Source: a virus. Taken from it: a DNA stretch of 35,767 nt. The stretch is from positions 1 through 35,767 of the IMG/VR virus record IMGVR_UViG_3300025141_000341; one strand, written 5' to 3'. Under the pieces are notes generated by a model. It made no database searches. It saw only the letters and a program-made list of their open reading frames with translations, and was not told the DNA's origin. The position numbers were made by a program, and so were the translations under genes. This document shows, piece by piece, positions 7,234 through 14,639 of the stretch. Numbering within the stretch: position 1 is the stretch's first letter; the number at the start of each line of letters is the position of its first letter.

Positions 7234-9180
7234 TCAATCCTCCTCTCCCATCTCGGGCTTCTTGAACTCGGGATTGGCCCCCTTTAGTAGTTGGGGGAAT
7301 TGCAGGCCCTTTCGACTTCTACAATGGGGGCATTTGGCATAGCCCGGTTTGCCATCGGAATCCGTGTAGACCACACACCGTCCGTTGCAGTCTTGGCATC
7401 GGACGATGTCGGACTTCCCGCCCATCCTTTTGTTGCTCGGACGGACATCGACATGCTGGGTCAATCGGTGGTCGCTGTGAGTCGGTCTCCAATTCGGCTT
7501 CTCCGGGTCCTCGGGAATCTTGGTGTCGGATGCGATGTTCATGGTCGAGTGCAACCTACTGGCTCCGATACTCAACGCCAGCCATTCTCCCTTGGTGATG
7601 TTCCGGCTGGTGGGAAGGTCATGGTTGCCGGGGACAAACTCTCTTCTGACGCCTTCGGCATGGACACGATAATTCGTCCACACCGACGAGTTGATGACCA
7701 CATCATAGACGCCTTGACTGCCATGAATCGCTTTGCAGATTCCAGTCTGACGACCACTCCAATCTCCCTCATCCTGATGACCATAGAGAACGATGACATC
7801 TCCGAACCCAAGGAGTTCGGCATCATCATCTACGAAGGGAGGGGTCCCGACTCCATCATCCACCATCGCCCTCGTGACTACGAAGAGGGGGAGTGTGTGT
7901 GCGAGGTCCTTGTAGGCCTCCAAGGGACTCAGGTCCCAATGCTTCGCTGCCTCTGTGACCTCGTCGGTCCACCAAACCCCATCCCCACCATGCACAGGGT
8001 CAAGCCAGTGGTCGCCCATCATACTGGTGGATTGGCAGATGTAGGAATCAGAATCGGAATCGTAGTGGAGGACGCGGAAGACCTCATGAACTTGCATGGA
8101 AATGGTGTCATCGCCCTTGGTGTGTGTGAACTTGTCATAATACCACTGTCCCAATCCGGGCATCAACTTCTCCAACAACATGACCTTGTCCCAAATCACT
8201 GACTTCATCATGGGCCATTCATCCACACAATCTCGGGCATCCTCTCCACGAAGAGTCTTCACTGAATTGATGTGAAAGATTCCGAGATTTCGGTTTCTTG
8301 TCCCCTGCTCACAATCCAACAGAGGTAGACATCCACGCGGGAACGATTGTGTCTTGTCGATGATGAAGCGGTCTACCAACTGGGGATGTTCAAACAAGGC
8401 TGACGAATCGAAGAAGGGAGAGAGGTGCATGAGACCCCACCATCTCGATGGGATTTCATGCGTGGCAATTGAAGGCCGGTGGGCGTTTTGTGCAGCGACG
8501 TTAGTTGCTACCCTCCTATCCGGACTGTGCTTCCATTTTCGCGAATGAATGCCGAATGTGGAGTGTTTGCCGACGATTGTCTCATCAAAGTAATTTGGCA
8601 TCAGCCAAAGTTCGTCTCTCCAAGCAGGACGTTGGTTCCCATTGAGTAGGGAGTTAATCTGCGTCGCGAGTTTGCCAAGAGCGATGTGAACATCTTCGGT
8701 GGCCGTAGAATGGACGGCACTTACTGACCCCAGTAGGTCAAAATAATTATCTCGTGAGTTCTTGCTTCCCGATTCAAAGTTCGACGGCATCAATTCCGGA
8801 CGCCACTTGCGAAATTCTGACCCGAAGGATATGACCTCTGACTCCAACAGTTGGTCGAACTTACGGAGAGCCTGCCCTATCAACGACCAATAACTCTCAT
8901 CGTAAGAAGGGATTTTCCATGGTTTCGATGTCTGCGGGATGTAATCCAACGGAAGCAACCAACCAGCCGCACCCTTGGCCTTACCCGATTCCCAATCCAA
9001 GAGCGATTCTGAGCGTGTGTAGTATCGAGTGGTATCTCTGAACCTCGGTGAGAGGTAAATAGAACGGTCATCAACAGCGACCCACCCGGGCCACCAACCA
9101 CGAGAGTCGAGGGCCGAAGATGAATACCGCCGCAGGAGGCCTTGAGCGTGACGAGAGTTCTCTGTTTTCGTGAAAGCCAT
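7234..9180 (-). CDS. Large unknown protein with C-terminal zinc ribbon, 648 aa
   Basis: No family recognised over the first 580 residues, which are rich in W, H and D and appear globular and soluble. Near the C-terminus (about residues 595-622) there is CxxCxGxC followed by CPHC, a typical zinc-ribbon arrangement (RCQDCNGRC ... KCPHCRSRKG). The start ATG 9180 lies 4 bases after the TAG of the CobT-like gene, with GGGGGTAGGTGG as SD, so translation is coupled to it. Position directly after the VWA/HExxH gene suggests it is the third component or the target of that AAA/VWA module (inference). Confidence 0.75.
   Translation of the reverse strand: MAFTKTENSRHAQGLLRRYSSSALDSRGWWPGWVAVDDRSIYLSPRFRDTTRYYTRSESLLDWESGKAKGAAGWLLPLDYIPQTSKPWKIPSYDESYWSLIGQALRKFDQLLESEVISFGSEFRKWRPELMPSNFESGSKNSRDNYFDLLGSVSAVHSTATEDVHIALGKLATQINSLLNGNQRPAWRDELWLMPNYFDETIVGKHSTFGIHSRKWKHSPDRRVATNVAAQNAHRPSIATHEIPSRWWGLMHLSPFFDSSALFEHPQLVDRFIIDKTQSFPRGCLPLLDCEQGTRNRNLGIFHINSVKTLRGEDARDCVDEWPMMKSVIWDKVMLLEKLMPGLGQWYYDKFTHTKGDDTISMQVHEVFRVLHYDSDSDSYICQSTSMMGDHWLDPVHGGDGVWWTDEVTEAAKHWDLSPLEAYKDLAHTLPLFVVTRAMVDDGVGTPPFVDDDAELLGFGDVIVLYGHQDEGDWSGRQTGICKAIHGSQGVYDVVINSSVWTNYRVHAEGVRREFVPGNHDLPTSRNITKGEWLALSIGASRLHSTMNIASDTKIPEDPEKPNWRPTHSDHRLTQHVDVRPSNKRMGGKSDIVRCQDCNGRCVVYTDSDGKPGYAKCPHCRSRKGLQFPQLLKGANPEFKKPEMGEED
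7554..7573. repeat. Degenerate copy of the dispersed palindrome
   Basis: ACCTACTGGCTCCGATACTC matches 11 of 14 core positions. It shares the CGATA variant of the right arm with the copies at 12012, 16906, 26789, 31727 and 32280. It lies inside the 648-aa gene. Confidence 0.45.
8719..8738. repeat. Dispersed palindrome, 13/14 core
   Basis: ACTTACTGACCCCAGTAGGT is near-perfect and symmetric. In the 648-aa gene it is read as DLLGSVSA, a different frame from the copies read as TGVS, which argues for selection on DNA rather than on protein. Confidence 0.75.
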
Positions 9181-9184
9181 CCAC

Positions 9185-11515
9185 CTACCCCCTCTTCGGA
9201 ACGACCTTTTTCAACATCCGTCGGAGGGTTGGCAGGGTTTCCTGCCCGATGGTTGAGAGGTTGGTCACGCGGACCGAGTTGGCATACCACGAGGAGCAGT
9301 CCATCCCGTCTATCCCGACACCCAGTAGGCCAACTCCCGGGGCCGACTTGTCGGCGTCCGTGGTCACGGCTGTCAGGTGTTCTGAGGATGTCAGTCCCGA
9401 CGGGGAAGCCCCCGAGGGCTGGCCGTCGCTGATGACGATGAGAAGCCTGTTGCCAGTGCGAGTGGCGAGCCTGTCCAAGCACCACTGGACCGCGTAGCCG
9501 TCCGCGTTGGCGGACCCGGAGTAGGGAGCGGCTATGCAGGCCCTCTCCATGCGGGTCAGGTTGGACGAGAAGCCCTTGCGGACTCGCATGGTCGTGCCTT
9601 GGCTCCAGCCAGTGTTGAAGTCGATGATTTCGTAGTCGAAGCCGAGGCCACGGAAAACCTCCGAGTAGACGACCGCCGCGTTGGAGGCGTGGGCGGCCCT
9701 GCTGCCTACTCCGGACCCCATGGACCCGGAGGCGTCGATGAGGACGATGGCGTTCGCGGTCACATCGACCGGCTTGACCTTCTTCTGATAGGTGCGAGCG
9801 GAGTCGAAGTCCTTGTGGCCGAACTTCCAAACCTGCTTGGAGTTGAGTTTGCCTGACTTCATGCCGCCGTCGTAGCGAGGGTCGGACCCCTTCATCCTGC
9901 GAGTGATTTCTCGGGTGATGGCGCGGATGGACGACCGAGCAGTGCGAGCGACCTCGTCGTAGTGCTTGGCGTAGTCATCGAGGTTCTCTATCCTGTCGCG
10001 GAAGTCGCGAACCCCAGCCGTGATTTGGAGGTCATGCTCGCCATACTTGGAGTCGGTCTCGGTCTTCTCATCGACTGCTGACATCGCCTCGTCCAGTTCC
10101 GAGTTGTAGTCATGCTCGATGTCGAAGGCCGCGTCGAGGTCTGAGGCTATGTCCGCCTCTGCCCTGTCGAGAAGGTCGGACCATGACTCGTCAAAGCCGC
10201 CACCATCAGGTCCGGAGTGGGAGTCCGTGGAGTCGTGGTTCTCGTCAGGGTCGAGCATGTTCGTGTCACTGCCGCCGTCACCCTTGGCACTGCCGCCGGA
10301 GTCGCTGTCGGTGGGTTCGCCGCCGGTTCCGTCACCATCCCCATCGCCGCCATCGCCGCCATCGCCGTCTCCATCGCCGTCTCCATCGCCGTCCCCATCG
10401 CCGTCCCCATCGCCGTCCCCATCGCCGTCGCCGTCTCCACCATCGGAGCCAGCCCCGTCGTCGGTGTCGTCAGTGAGTTCGTCGCTGGAACCAGCCCCGT
10501 CACCATCGGCGTCGGTCTCGTCACCAGTAGCATCGTCCCCGTCACCGGAGCCTGCCCCGTCGCCATCCTCGCCATCCTCGCCGTCAGAGCCGGAGCCTGA
10601 GCCGTCGGAGTCATCCCCGTCGTCATCACTGCCAGCCGTCTTGTCCTTCGGGTCAGCCTTGGGTGGTTGGAGGTCTGAGAACCTCTTGCGGTTTGCCTGC
10701 TGGGGGTTTCGGCCCTGTGCTTGCTGGGAGTCTGCCGCCCTCTGAACGTCGCTGGCATCGAGGTCGTCGTCGCTCATGCCGGAGAAGTCTGAGTTGTCTG
10801 TCTCCGGGTCGTCAGCGAAGGCGTCGCGGAAGGCCTTGACGAGCCTCTTGGCTTGGCGGATGACGGTCGCCGTGTCTCGCTGCTTGATGGCGTTCAGGAG
10901 CATGGGCCTGACATCGTCCATGAAGGCCACCACATCGGGGTTGGTGAACCAGTGAGACCGGCCAGCGATGCACTCGGACATCATGGCGACGAATGCCTGC
11001 TGTGCTGCCGGGTCATCGTCGGTGGTGTTCTCCTTGTGCTGGTCCATGAAGACATCGTGAGTGAAGTCCATGGCCCTCTTGGAACCCTTCCAGTCCTGAC
11101 CGAAGAGGTGGTTGATGCGAGCGTCTTCCAGCATGTTGGTCATCTTGTGGAGAAGGTCGTCCTCGACCCCCTTCTTGATTGGCTCAACGACTTGGTTGTT
11201 CCATGCGACGAAGTCGGTGTAGCGGTGGTGGGCCGACTCGTGAGCGAGGACTGCCTCCTGCATGACCGAGTTGTAGCGGTCGTCGTTGTGGAGTTCCTCG
11301 GGAATCCAAATGGTTTTGCCATCGGTGCAGGCCTTTCCATCCTCGTCAATGATGACCCTCTTCACGTTGGCTCCGAAGCCCTCGATTTCGCCGGACATGA
11401 CCCTCGCAATTCGATGGAACCGGCGAGCCTTCGCCCTGTTGAGGAAAGCCCGGGACGGGGTTTTGAGGTAAGAGGTCGCAGTCTCCACGGCCCTCTGAGA
11501 CGAGAAGTTGCTCAT
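9185..11515 (-). CDS. CobT-like protein: HExxH metallopeptidase-like N-terminus, acidic linker, VWA domain
   Basis: 776 aa from ATG 11515 (MSNFSSQ), chosen because CGGAGGG lies just upstream. Residues 75-96 read TIWIPEEL...AVLAHESAHHRYTD, a zincin HExxH (H92, E93, H96). Residues about 250-460 are an extreme acidic low-complexity stretch of DG, GSG and TD repeats. The C-terminal third holds a VWA fold with a MIDAS motif DASGSMGSG near residue 590 and the later LLIVISDGQPSG. This order (peptidase-like, acidic linker, VWA) is that of CobT-like proteins found in large tailed phages together with CobS/MoxR ATPases; the cobaltochelatase name is historical and no cobalamin role is implied. Its ATPase partner at 12836-14041 carries the same leader. 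The likely action is ATP-driven remodelling or cleavage of a protein; the target is unknown. Confidence 0.8.
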   Translation of the reverse strand: MSNFSSQRAVETATSYLKTPSRAFLNRAKARRFHRIARVMSGEIEGFGANVKRVIIDEDGKACTDGKTIWIPEELHNDDRYNSVMQEAVLAHESAHHRYTDFVAWNNQVVEPIKKGVEDDLLHKMTNMLEDARINHLFGQDWKGSKRAMDFTHDVFMDQHKENTTDDDPAAQQAFVAMMSECIAGRSHWFTNPDVVAFMDDVRPMLLNAIKQRDTATVIRQAKRLVKAFRDAFADDPETDNSDFSGMSDDDLDASDVQRAADSQQAQGRNPQQANRKRFSDLQPPKADPKDKTAGSDDDGDDSDGSGSGSDGEDGEDGDGAGSGDGDDATGDETDADGDGAGSSDELTDDTDDGAGSDGGDGDGDGDGDGDGDGDGDGDGDGDGDGGDGGDGDGDGTGGEPTDSDSGGSAKGDGGSDTNMLDPDENHDSTDSHSGPDGGGFDESWSDLLDRAEADIASDLDAAFDIEHDYNSELDEAMSAVDEKTETDSKYGEHDLQITAGVRDFRDRIENLDDYAKHYDEVARTARSSIRAITREITRRMKGSDPRYDGGMKSGKLNSKQVWKFGHKDFDSARTYQKKVKPVDVTANAIVLIDASGSMGSGVGSRAAHASNAAVVYSEVFRGLGFDYEIIDFNTGWSQGTTMRVRKGFSSNLTRMERACIAAPYSGSANADGYAVQWCLDRLATRTGNRLLIVISDGQPSGASPSGLTSSEHLTAVTTDADKSAPGVGLLGVGIDGMDCSSWYANSVRVTNLSTIGQETLPTLRRMLKKVVPKRG
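10330..10440. repeat. Low-complexity hexanucleotide tract encoding Asp-Gly repeats
   Basis: Iterated CATCGCCGT(C/T)(C/T)C units form a tandem 6/12-bp array that on the minus strand encodes a run of D-G dipeptides. It is the core of the acidic linker of the CobT-like protein and a likely site of length variation by replication slippage. Confidence 0.85.
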
Positions 11516-11556
11516 ATACCCTCCGGATATTGGATGCTTGACAGTCAGATTAGTTG
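11508..11556 (-). promoter_or_regulatory. Leader element C, copy 1 (CobT-like gene)
   Basis: This 49-bp stretch matches an equally long stretch at 14107-14155 without gaps at about 39 of 49 positions. The 3' part, ATCCGGAGGGTATATGAGCA, is identical and contains SD, start codon and second codon; the 5' part shares CAAC and CTGACT. It overlaps the TGA of the preceding gene. No -30 TTGATA element is present, so this leader class appears SD-dependent. Confidence 0.75.
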
Positions 11557-12414
11557 AGGAGACCCCCATAGGGGTCGGTTTCGATACGGGACCCGGTTTT
11601 GAGACGAAGCGCGAAGTGTGGTCAAGTAGTCCTTGACAATGGGACTCAGTCCATCAGTTTTCCAATCGTGCGCGTGAAGGACGAGACCAGTCGCGATGTG
11701 ATGTGGGTCGGCTCCATTGTATTCAGCCATGGACAAGATGGCGAGAGGATGGAAATTGGTGGTCGGACCTCGATGTCGGCCAGCGAGAATCTCGGTGATT
11801 TCTGAGGGATTTTTGGGGCCTACCCCAAAACGACCTACTGACGCCAGTATTTGCTCGGGGTCCACTCCCGGTGGTGTTGTCATCAAAGTCAGTCGAGCCG
11901 ACCTCCAAGTCGAAGATTGGGTAGCGATGGTGGCGAGGTCGGAATCAGAGTGAGTTAGGTTGTGTTCATCCCGAATCCCTTGAAGCCAATCTACCAGTTG
12001 TTTCTGCGTTGGCCTACTGAGGTCGATACGCAAGGTCCCCTTCCGGATTGCCCATGGGATTTGCGTCGGGTCCTCAACGATGAGGACCACTGGGATTTGA
12101 CGCGCCTTGACCTCGGCCTCGACCATCGTCCACTCTCGCTTGGACAGAAGGTGGGCATCCTCGATGACAGCCACTCGCCTCGCACCTGTGAGGGTGGGTA
12201 GGCGGGTCGTGGTGAAGAGACGAGATAGGTTCCCCTCGGATTCGATTTCAGGTGCATAGCCCCACATGGGGACCATGGCAGATACGGAACTGGTCTTTCC
12301 GACACCAGTAGGGCCGCATACAGCGCAAGGATTGGTGTCGGGTGGAGTATGAGACCCCCACGACCTTAGCCACGCTCTAAGCGGCTCCATTCGACTCTTG
12401 ATTCCGACGAGCAT
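11545..12414 (-). CDS. AAA+ ATPase resembling the RFC large subunit, 289 aa
   Basis: Walker A GPTGVGKTS lies near residue 38, Walker B-like VAVIEDAH near 84, and a sensor region VVLIVEDP is followed by IRKGTLRIDLSRPTQKQLVDWLQGI, which has the shape of the archaeal RFC-L sequence preceding domain II (positions where RFC-L reads LRxxCxxxxFxRPxxxxLxxxLxxI). Length is shorter than cellular RFC-L (about 400-500 aa), with no C-terminal PIP-box tail evident. It would be expected to combine with the RFC small subunit encoded at 32026-33048 to load the PCNA-like clamp. It sits between a small coiled-coil gene and the CobT-like gene, away from other replication genes. Alternative: a generic DnaC/Orc-like AAA+ protein. 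Confidence 0.6.
   Translation of the reverse strand: MLVGIKSRMEPLRAWLRSWGSHTPPDTNPCAVCGPTGVGKTSSVSAMVPMWGYAPEIESEGNLSRLFTTTRLPTLTGARRVAVIEDAHLLSKREWTMVEAEVKARQIPVVLIVEDPTQIPWAIRKGTLRIDLSRPTQKQLVDWLQGIRDEHNLTHSDSDLATIATQSSTWRSARLTLMTTPPGVDPEQILASVGRFGVGPKNPSEITEILAGRHRGPTTNFHPLAILSMAEYNGADPHHIATGLVLHAHDWKTDGLSPIVKDYLTTLRASSQNRVPYRNRPLWGSPQLI
11833..11852. repeat. Dispersed palindrome, perfect core
   Basis: ACCTACTGACGCCAGTATTT matches 14 of 14 core positions. It lies within the RFC-large-like gene, where it is read as ILASVGR. Confidence 0.8.
12012..12031. repeat. Degenerate copy of the dispersed palindrome
   Basis: GCCTACTGAGGTCGATACGC matches 11 of 14 core positions, with the CGATA right-arm variant. 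It lies in the RFC-large-like gene, 180 bp from a perfect copy. Confidence 0.4.
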
Positions 12415-12420
12415 CGGGCA

Positions 12421-12645
12421 TCACAGAAGAGGCAAATCGTCCCTGTCCTCGGATTTCTCAGTCGAGATGAATTGGTGCAGGGTGAACTGACCTACTGGCG
12501 CGGGTATCTCGGGACGATGAAGAACGTGGTCGTTGGCTCGGATTGTGGCTTCCATTTGCTCAACTCTCGCGATGAGGTCATCGAGTCTGTTAGCCAAATC
12601 GAGTAGAAGGCTGGTTGGGTTGTTGGTGTCGGGTTGGTTATCCAT
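12421..12645 (-). CDS. Small coiled-coil protein, 74 aa
   Basis: The start is ATG 12645 (MDNQPDTNN); longer in-frame readings upstream cross the promoter element and are rejected. Residues 13-40 (LLLDLANRLDDLIARVEQME) form a clear heptad-repeat coiled coil, preceded by a polar N-terminus and followed by a P/Q-rich linker and an acidic tail (TEKSEDRDDLPLL). It is separated from the RFC-large-like gene by 6 bases, so they are co-transcribed. Function unknown; a small oligomerising adaptor is plausible. Confidence 0.65.
   Translation of the reverse strand: MDNQPDTNNPTSLLLDLANRLDDLIARVEQMEATIRANDHVLHRPEIPAPVGQFTLHQFISTEKSEDRDDLPLL
12490..12509. repeat. Dispersed palindrome, 12/14 core
   Basis: ACCTACTGGCGCGGGTATCT lies within the small coiled-coil gene, where it is read as IPAPVGQ. 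Confidence 0.55.
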
Positions 12646-12661
12646 AGCCCGGGGACGGATG

Positions 12662-12675
12662 CCCACCGTCTTGAA
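12662..12675 (-). promoter_or_regulatory. -30 element, class A (coiled-coil gene)
   Basis: On the minus strand this reads TTCAAGACGGTGGG. Its first T lies 30 nt before ATG 12645, matching the spacing seen at eight other genes. Interpreted as a virus-specific promoter at TATA position for a leaderless or nearly leaderless mRNA. Confidence 0.7.
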
Positions 12676-12783
12676 GGGTGGTATCGAAGAAGGGTGGGAG
12701 GAGGCAGAGAGAGACAAGCGTCTCCGAACCCAGCCTCCCCCCGGAATAGGGTCCGGAGTGGTGAGTAGATGCACCGGAAGGGA

Positions 12784-12803
12784 GCGCGCCCCCACGCGCC
12801 CCC
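12784..12803. repeat. GC-rich direct repeat downstream of the CobS-like gene
   Basis: Two near-identical units of GCGC(G)CCCCCAC type lie in the 190-bp gap between the CobS-like gene stop (12836) and the next start (12645). The gap otherwise holds only the class A promoter; no gene is seen in it. Confidence 0.4.
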
Positions 12804-12835
12804 AACCGGCCTTGCGTAGTCTGTGAGTCCCCGTC

Positions 12836-14041
12836 TCAGGTGTAGTCCGAGAGGCGAGCGCGCGCCGTCATCTCGACGGTCTCGCGGTCGTCCTCATCGA
12901 ACAGAGGGATGACTGCCATGCTCATGGCCTCGCTGATGTTGAAGTGCTTGAGCAGTGTCATCAGCGACACAAGGCTGGCAGTCGAAAGGTCGGTCTCGAC
13001 CTCGTGCTGGTTCCGCAGGCTGCGGATGTCGTTGGCGAAGGCCACGAGTTCCTCGGCAGTGTCAGCCAGTGCCACGCCCGACTGGGCTTGGATGACCTGT
13101 GCCTCAAGGTCCGGGGACAGGTAGCCGAAGATGAGGCTCATGGCGAACCTCCTGCGGGTTGCTGCGTTGATGTCGTTCGTGCCAGCGTAGCCGGGGTTGA
13201 AGGACCCAACCACACGGAAGTCCGGGTGGGCCTCGATGACCTCGCCGGTCATAGCCAACTCAAGGACTCCGGAGTCCATCACCATGTTCAGGCCGCCCAG
13301 CACTGCGGGGCGAGCGTAGTTGAACTCGTCAGCGTAGAAGAGGCCGCCGTAGCGAACCGCCCTCGTCAGCATCCCGTCGATGAACTGGGTTCCCCCATCG
13401 GCGTTGGCGGTCATGTAGCCCACCAAGTCCTCCCAGTCCATGCCGTCCTTGCAGTTCACCCTGAATAGGGGTGTGCCGGTCTGATGGGAGAACTCCTTGA
13501 AGGCCATGGTCTTGCCTGACCCAGTCGGTCCCTCGGTCATGATGTTCATGTTCTCCCTGAACCCAATCGCTATCCTCAGTAGTTCCCCATTCTGCTCGAC
13601 GTAGCCCGTCGGTGCAGACTCGATGAGAGCCTGAATCTCGGCAGGGGCCGAAGAGTAGTCACGGCGGTCGATGCCGTAGTAGACATCGGAAGTGGTTCCG
13701 TAGTCGGTGTCGAAGGTCGCTACCCCTCCGCCTGTCAGACCGAGACTGTTGCCACCACTGGTCATGTTGCCATCGAGTGCAGCCCGCGCCTCTTCCATCT
13801 CCCAAATCTCGTCGTGGGTGTTTCCATCTTCATCGGGACCGATTGATACTTTGGTCAGTCCTGCGGTCATTAGCCTGCCCTGCTTCATGCAGTTGGTTCT
13901 CAGGCTGGCAACAGTGGTGTTGCCTCCATTTGCTACGATAAGAGCCTGTGTGTCGGTCAAAAACTGTTCTCGGGGCATCCTACCCCCAGCCTCCGCCACG
14001 GCGTCTCTCATCGCCTGTGTCGTCGTATCTCTGCTTGTCAT
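12836..14041 (-). CDS. CobS/MoxR-type AAA+ ATPase, 401 aa
   Basis: Residues 1-90 form a small N-terminal domain, possibly wHTH-like (AMRDAVAEAGG...ASLRTNCMKQGRLM). The AAA+ core follows, with Walker A EGPTGSGKT (171-178), the CobS-type VNCKDGMDWEDLVGY, Walker B GLFYADEFN (238-239 DE), and sensor 1 with N282 in VGSFNPGYAGTNDIN, all typical of the CobS branch of MoxR ATPases. C-terminal helical lid from about 330. The start follows GGAGATGA. MoxR/CobS ATPases act with VWA partners; here the CobT-like gene at 9185-11515 is the obvious partner and shares leader element C. A 21-codon reading frame directly precedes this gene. Confidence 0.85.
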   Translation of the reverse strand: MTSRDTTTQAMRDAVAEAGGRMPREQFLTDTQALIVANGGNTTVASLRTNCMKQGRLMTAGLTKVSIGPDEDGNTHDEIWEMEEARAALDGNMTSGGNSLGLTGGGVATFDTDYGTTSDVYYGIDRRDYSSAPAEIQALIESAPTGYVEQNGELLRIAIGFRENMNIMTEGPTGSGKTMAFKEFSHQTGTPLFRVNCKDGMDWEDLVGYMTANADGGTQFIDGMLTRAVRYGGLFYADEFNYARPAVLGGLNMVMDSGVLELAMTGEVIEAHPDFRVVGSFNPGYAGTNDINAATRRRFAMSLIFGYLSPDLEAQVIQAQSGVALADTAEELVAFANDIRSLRNQHEVETDLSTASLVSLMTLLKHFNISEAMSMAVIPLFDEDDRETVEMTARARLSDYT

Positions 14042-14048
14042 TTCTCAT

Positions 14049-14114
14049 TCATCTCCATTTCATTTTCTTGTCTCGGGCTTTCCCCGCACCCCATGCCACT
14101 AAGCATTTGCTCAT
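14049..14114 (-). CDS. Possible 21-aa leader peptide ahead of the CobS-like gene
   Basis: ATG 14114 follows a strong SD (CCGGAGGG) in the same leader that precedes the CobT-like gene. It opens a 21-codon frame (MSKCLVAWGAGKARDKKMKW, then R and stop) ending 7 bases before the CobS-like ATG. The peptide is basic. Either it is translated and couples to the ATPase, or the leader was duplicated here and the frame is incidental; the shared leader and good SD favour translation. Confidence 0.45.
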   Translation of the reverse strand: MSKCLVAWGAGKARDKKMKWR

Positions 14115-14155
14115 ATACCCTCCGGATATGAAATGTCGAATAGTCAGACTTGTTG
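14107..14155 (-). promoter_or_regulatory. Leader element C, copy 2 (CobS-like unit)
   Basis: Ungapped 49-bp match to 11508-11556, with identical ATCCGGAGGGTATATGAGCA. It places the CobS-like ATPase and the CobT-like VWA protein under the same translation and perhaps transcription signal. Confidence 0.75.
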
Positions 14156-14162
14156 AACCCCA

Positions 14163-14639
14163 TCACAGAACCTCCCTGATATGGAGGTAGGTCGAGAGCA
14201 TCCGGTCTTCCCACATCGCATCGGCAGTGCGTCTCTCATGCGCGAGGATTCGTTCGATGGGTTTCCACAGGATTCGTCTCTCGGCAGGATTGAAGTTGTG
14301 AGCATCTGCCACGATGAGCGCGGCCATCGACGCGCATGTGTAGGGGCATTCGGGATTCTCCTTCCCTTCTCCCCAGCAGTGGCGGAAGATGGATTCTCCA
14401 ACCACTTTGGGTAAAGATACACCGACACGGTCGGCTTTCATGCTCAGTGCGGCAATCAACTCGGCTGGCTTCTGCCAGTTCTCTCGGTCGGCTTTGAGAT
14501 TCTTGTAGAAGAGGTTCCGCCACTCCCCGAGATGTGATAGATGGAGGTCGATGAGATGTTTGGTTTGATGGTGGGTCAGTCCAAGTTCTCGGAGGAGGTG
14601 ATATGCGCGAGCGCGTCGCGTGGGCGTCTCGGGATTCAT
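14163..14639 (-). CDS. Hypothetical cysteine-containing protein, 158 aa, coupled to PolB
   Basis: The start ATG 14639 (MNPETPTRRARAY) overlaps the TGA of the polymerase gene in ATGA, indicating translational coupling. The first 60 residues are helical and basic (YHLLRELGLTHHQTKHLIDL); the middle carries C-x(10)-C-x(3)-C in FRHCWGEGKENPECPYTC, a possible metal site lacking a clear fourth cysteine (His residues nearby could serve). The C-terminal half is helical. No family recognised. Tight coupling to PolB suggests a replication accessory protein. Confidence 0.6.
   Translation of the reverse strand: MNPETPTRRARAYHLLRELGLTHHQTKHLIDLHLSHLGEWRNLFYKNLKADRENWQKPAELIAALSMKADRVGVSLPKVVGESIFRHCWGEGKENPECPYTCASMAALIVADAHNFNPAERRILWKPIERILAHERRTADAMWEDRMLSTYLHIREVL

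Noticed and set aside
7291-8202. 303-codon plus-strand reading frame
   Set aside because: Antisense to the 648-aa zinc-ribbon gene, which has SD, coupling and a zinc site; no SD or recognisable motif on the plus strand.
8880-9830. 316-codon minus-strand frame overlapping two genes
   Set aside because: It covers the ends of the CobT-like and zinc-ribbon genes in another frame, and its product is Arg/His-rich without motifs.
10119-10745. Plus-strand Ser/Pro-rich frame
   Set aside because: It is the mirror of the Asp-Gly repeat tract of the CobT-like gene; low-complexity DNA keeps several frames open by chance.
12299-12318. Half-palindrome ACACCAGTAGGG
   Set aside because: It encodes the Walker A GPTGV of the RFC-large-like ATPase, so protein constraint alone can explain it.
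9185-14041. Cobalamin (cobaltochelatase) biosynthesis
   Set aside because: CobS/CobT-like names reflect domain similarity only; no chelatase large subunit or other cob gene is present, and the pair is common in tailed viruses.
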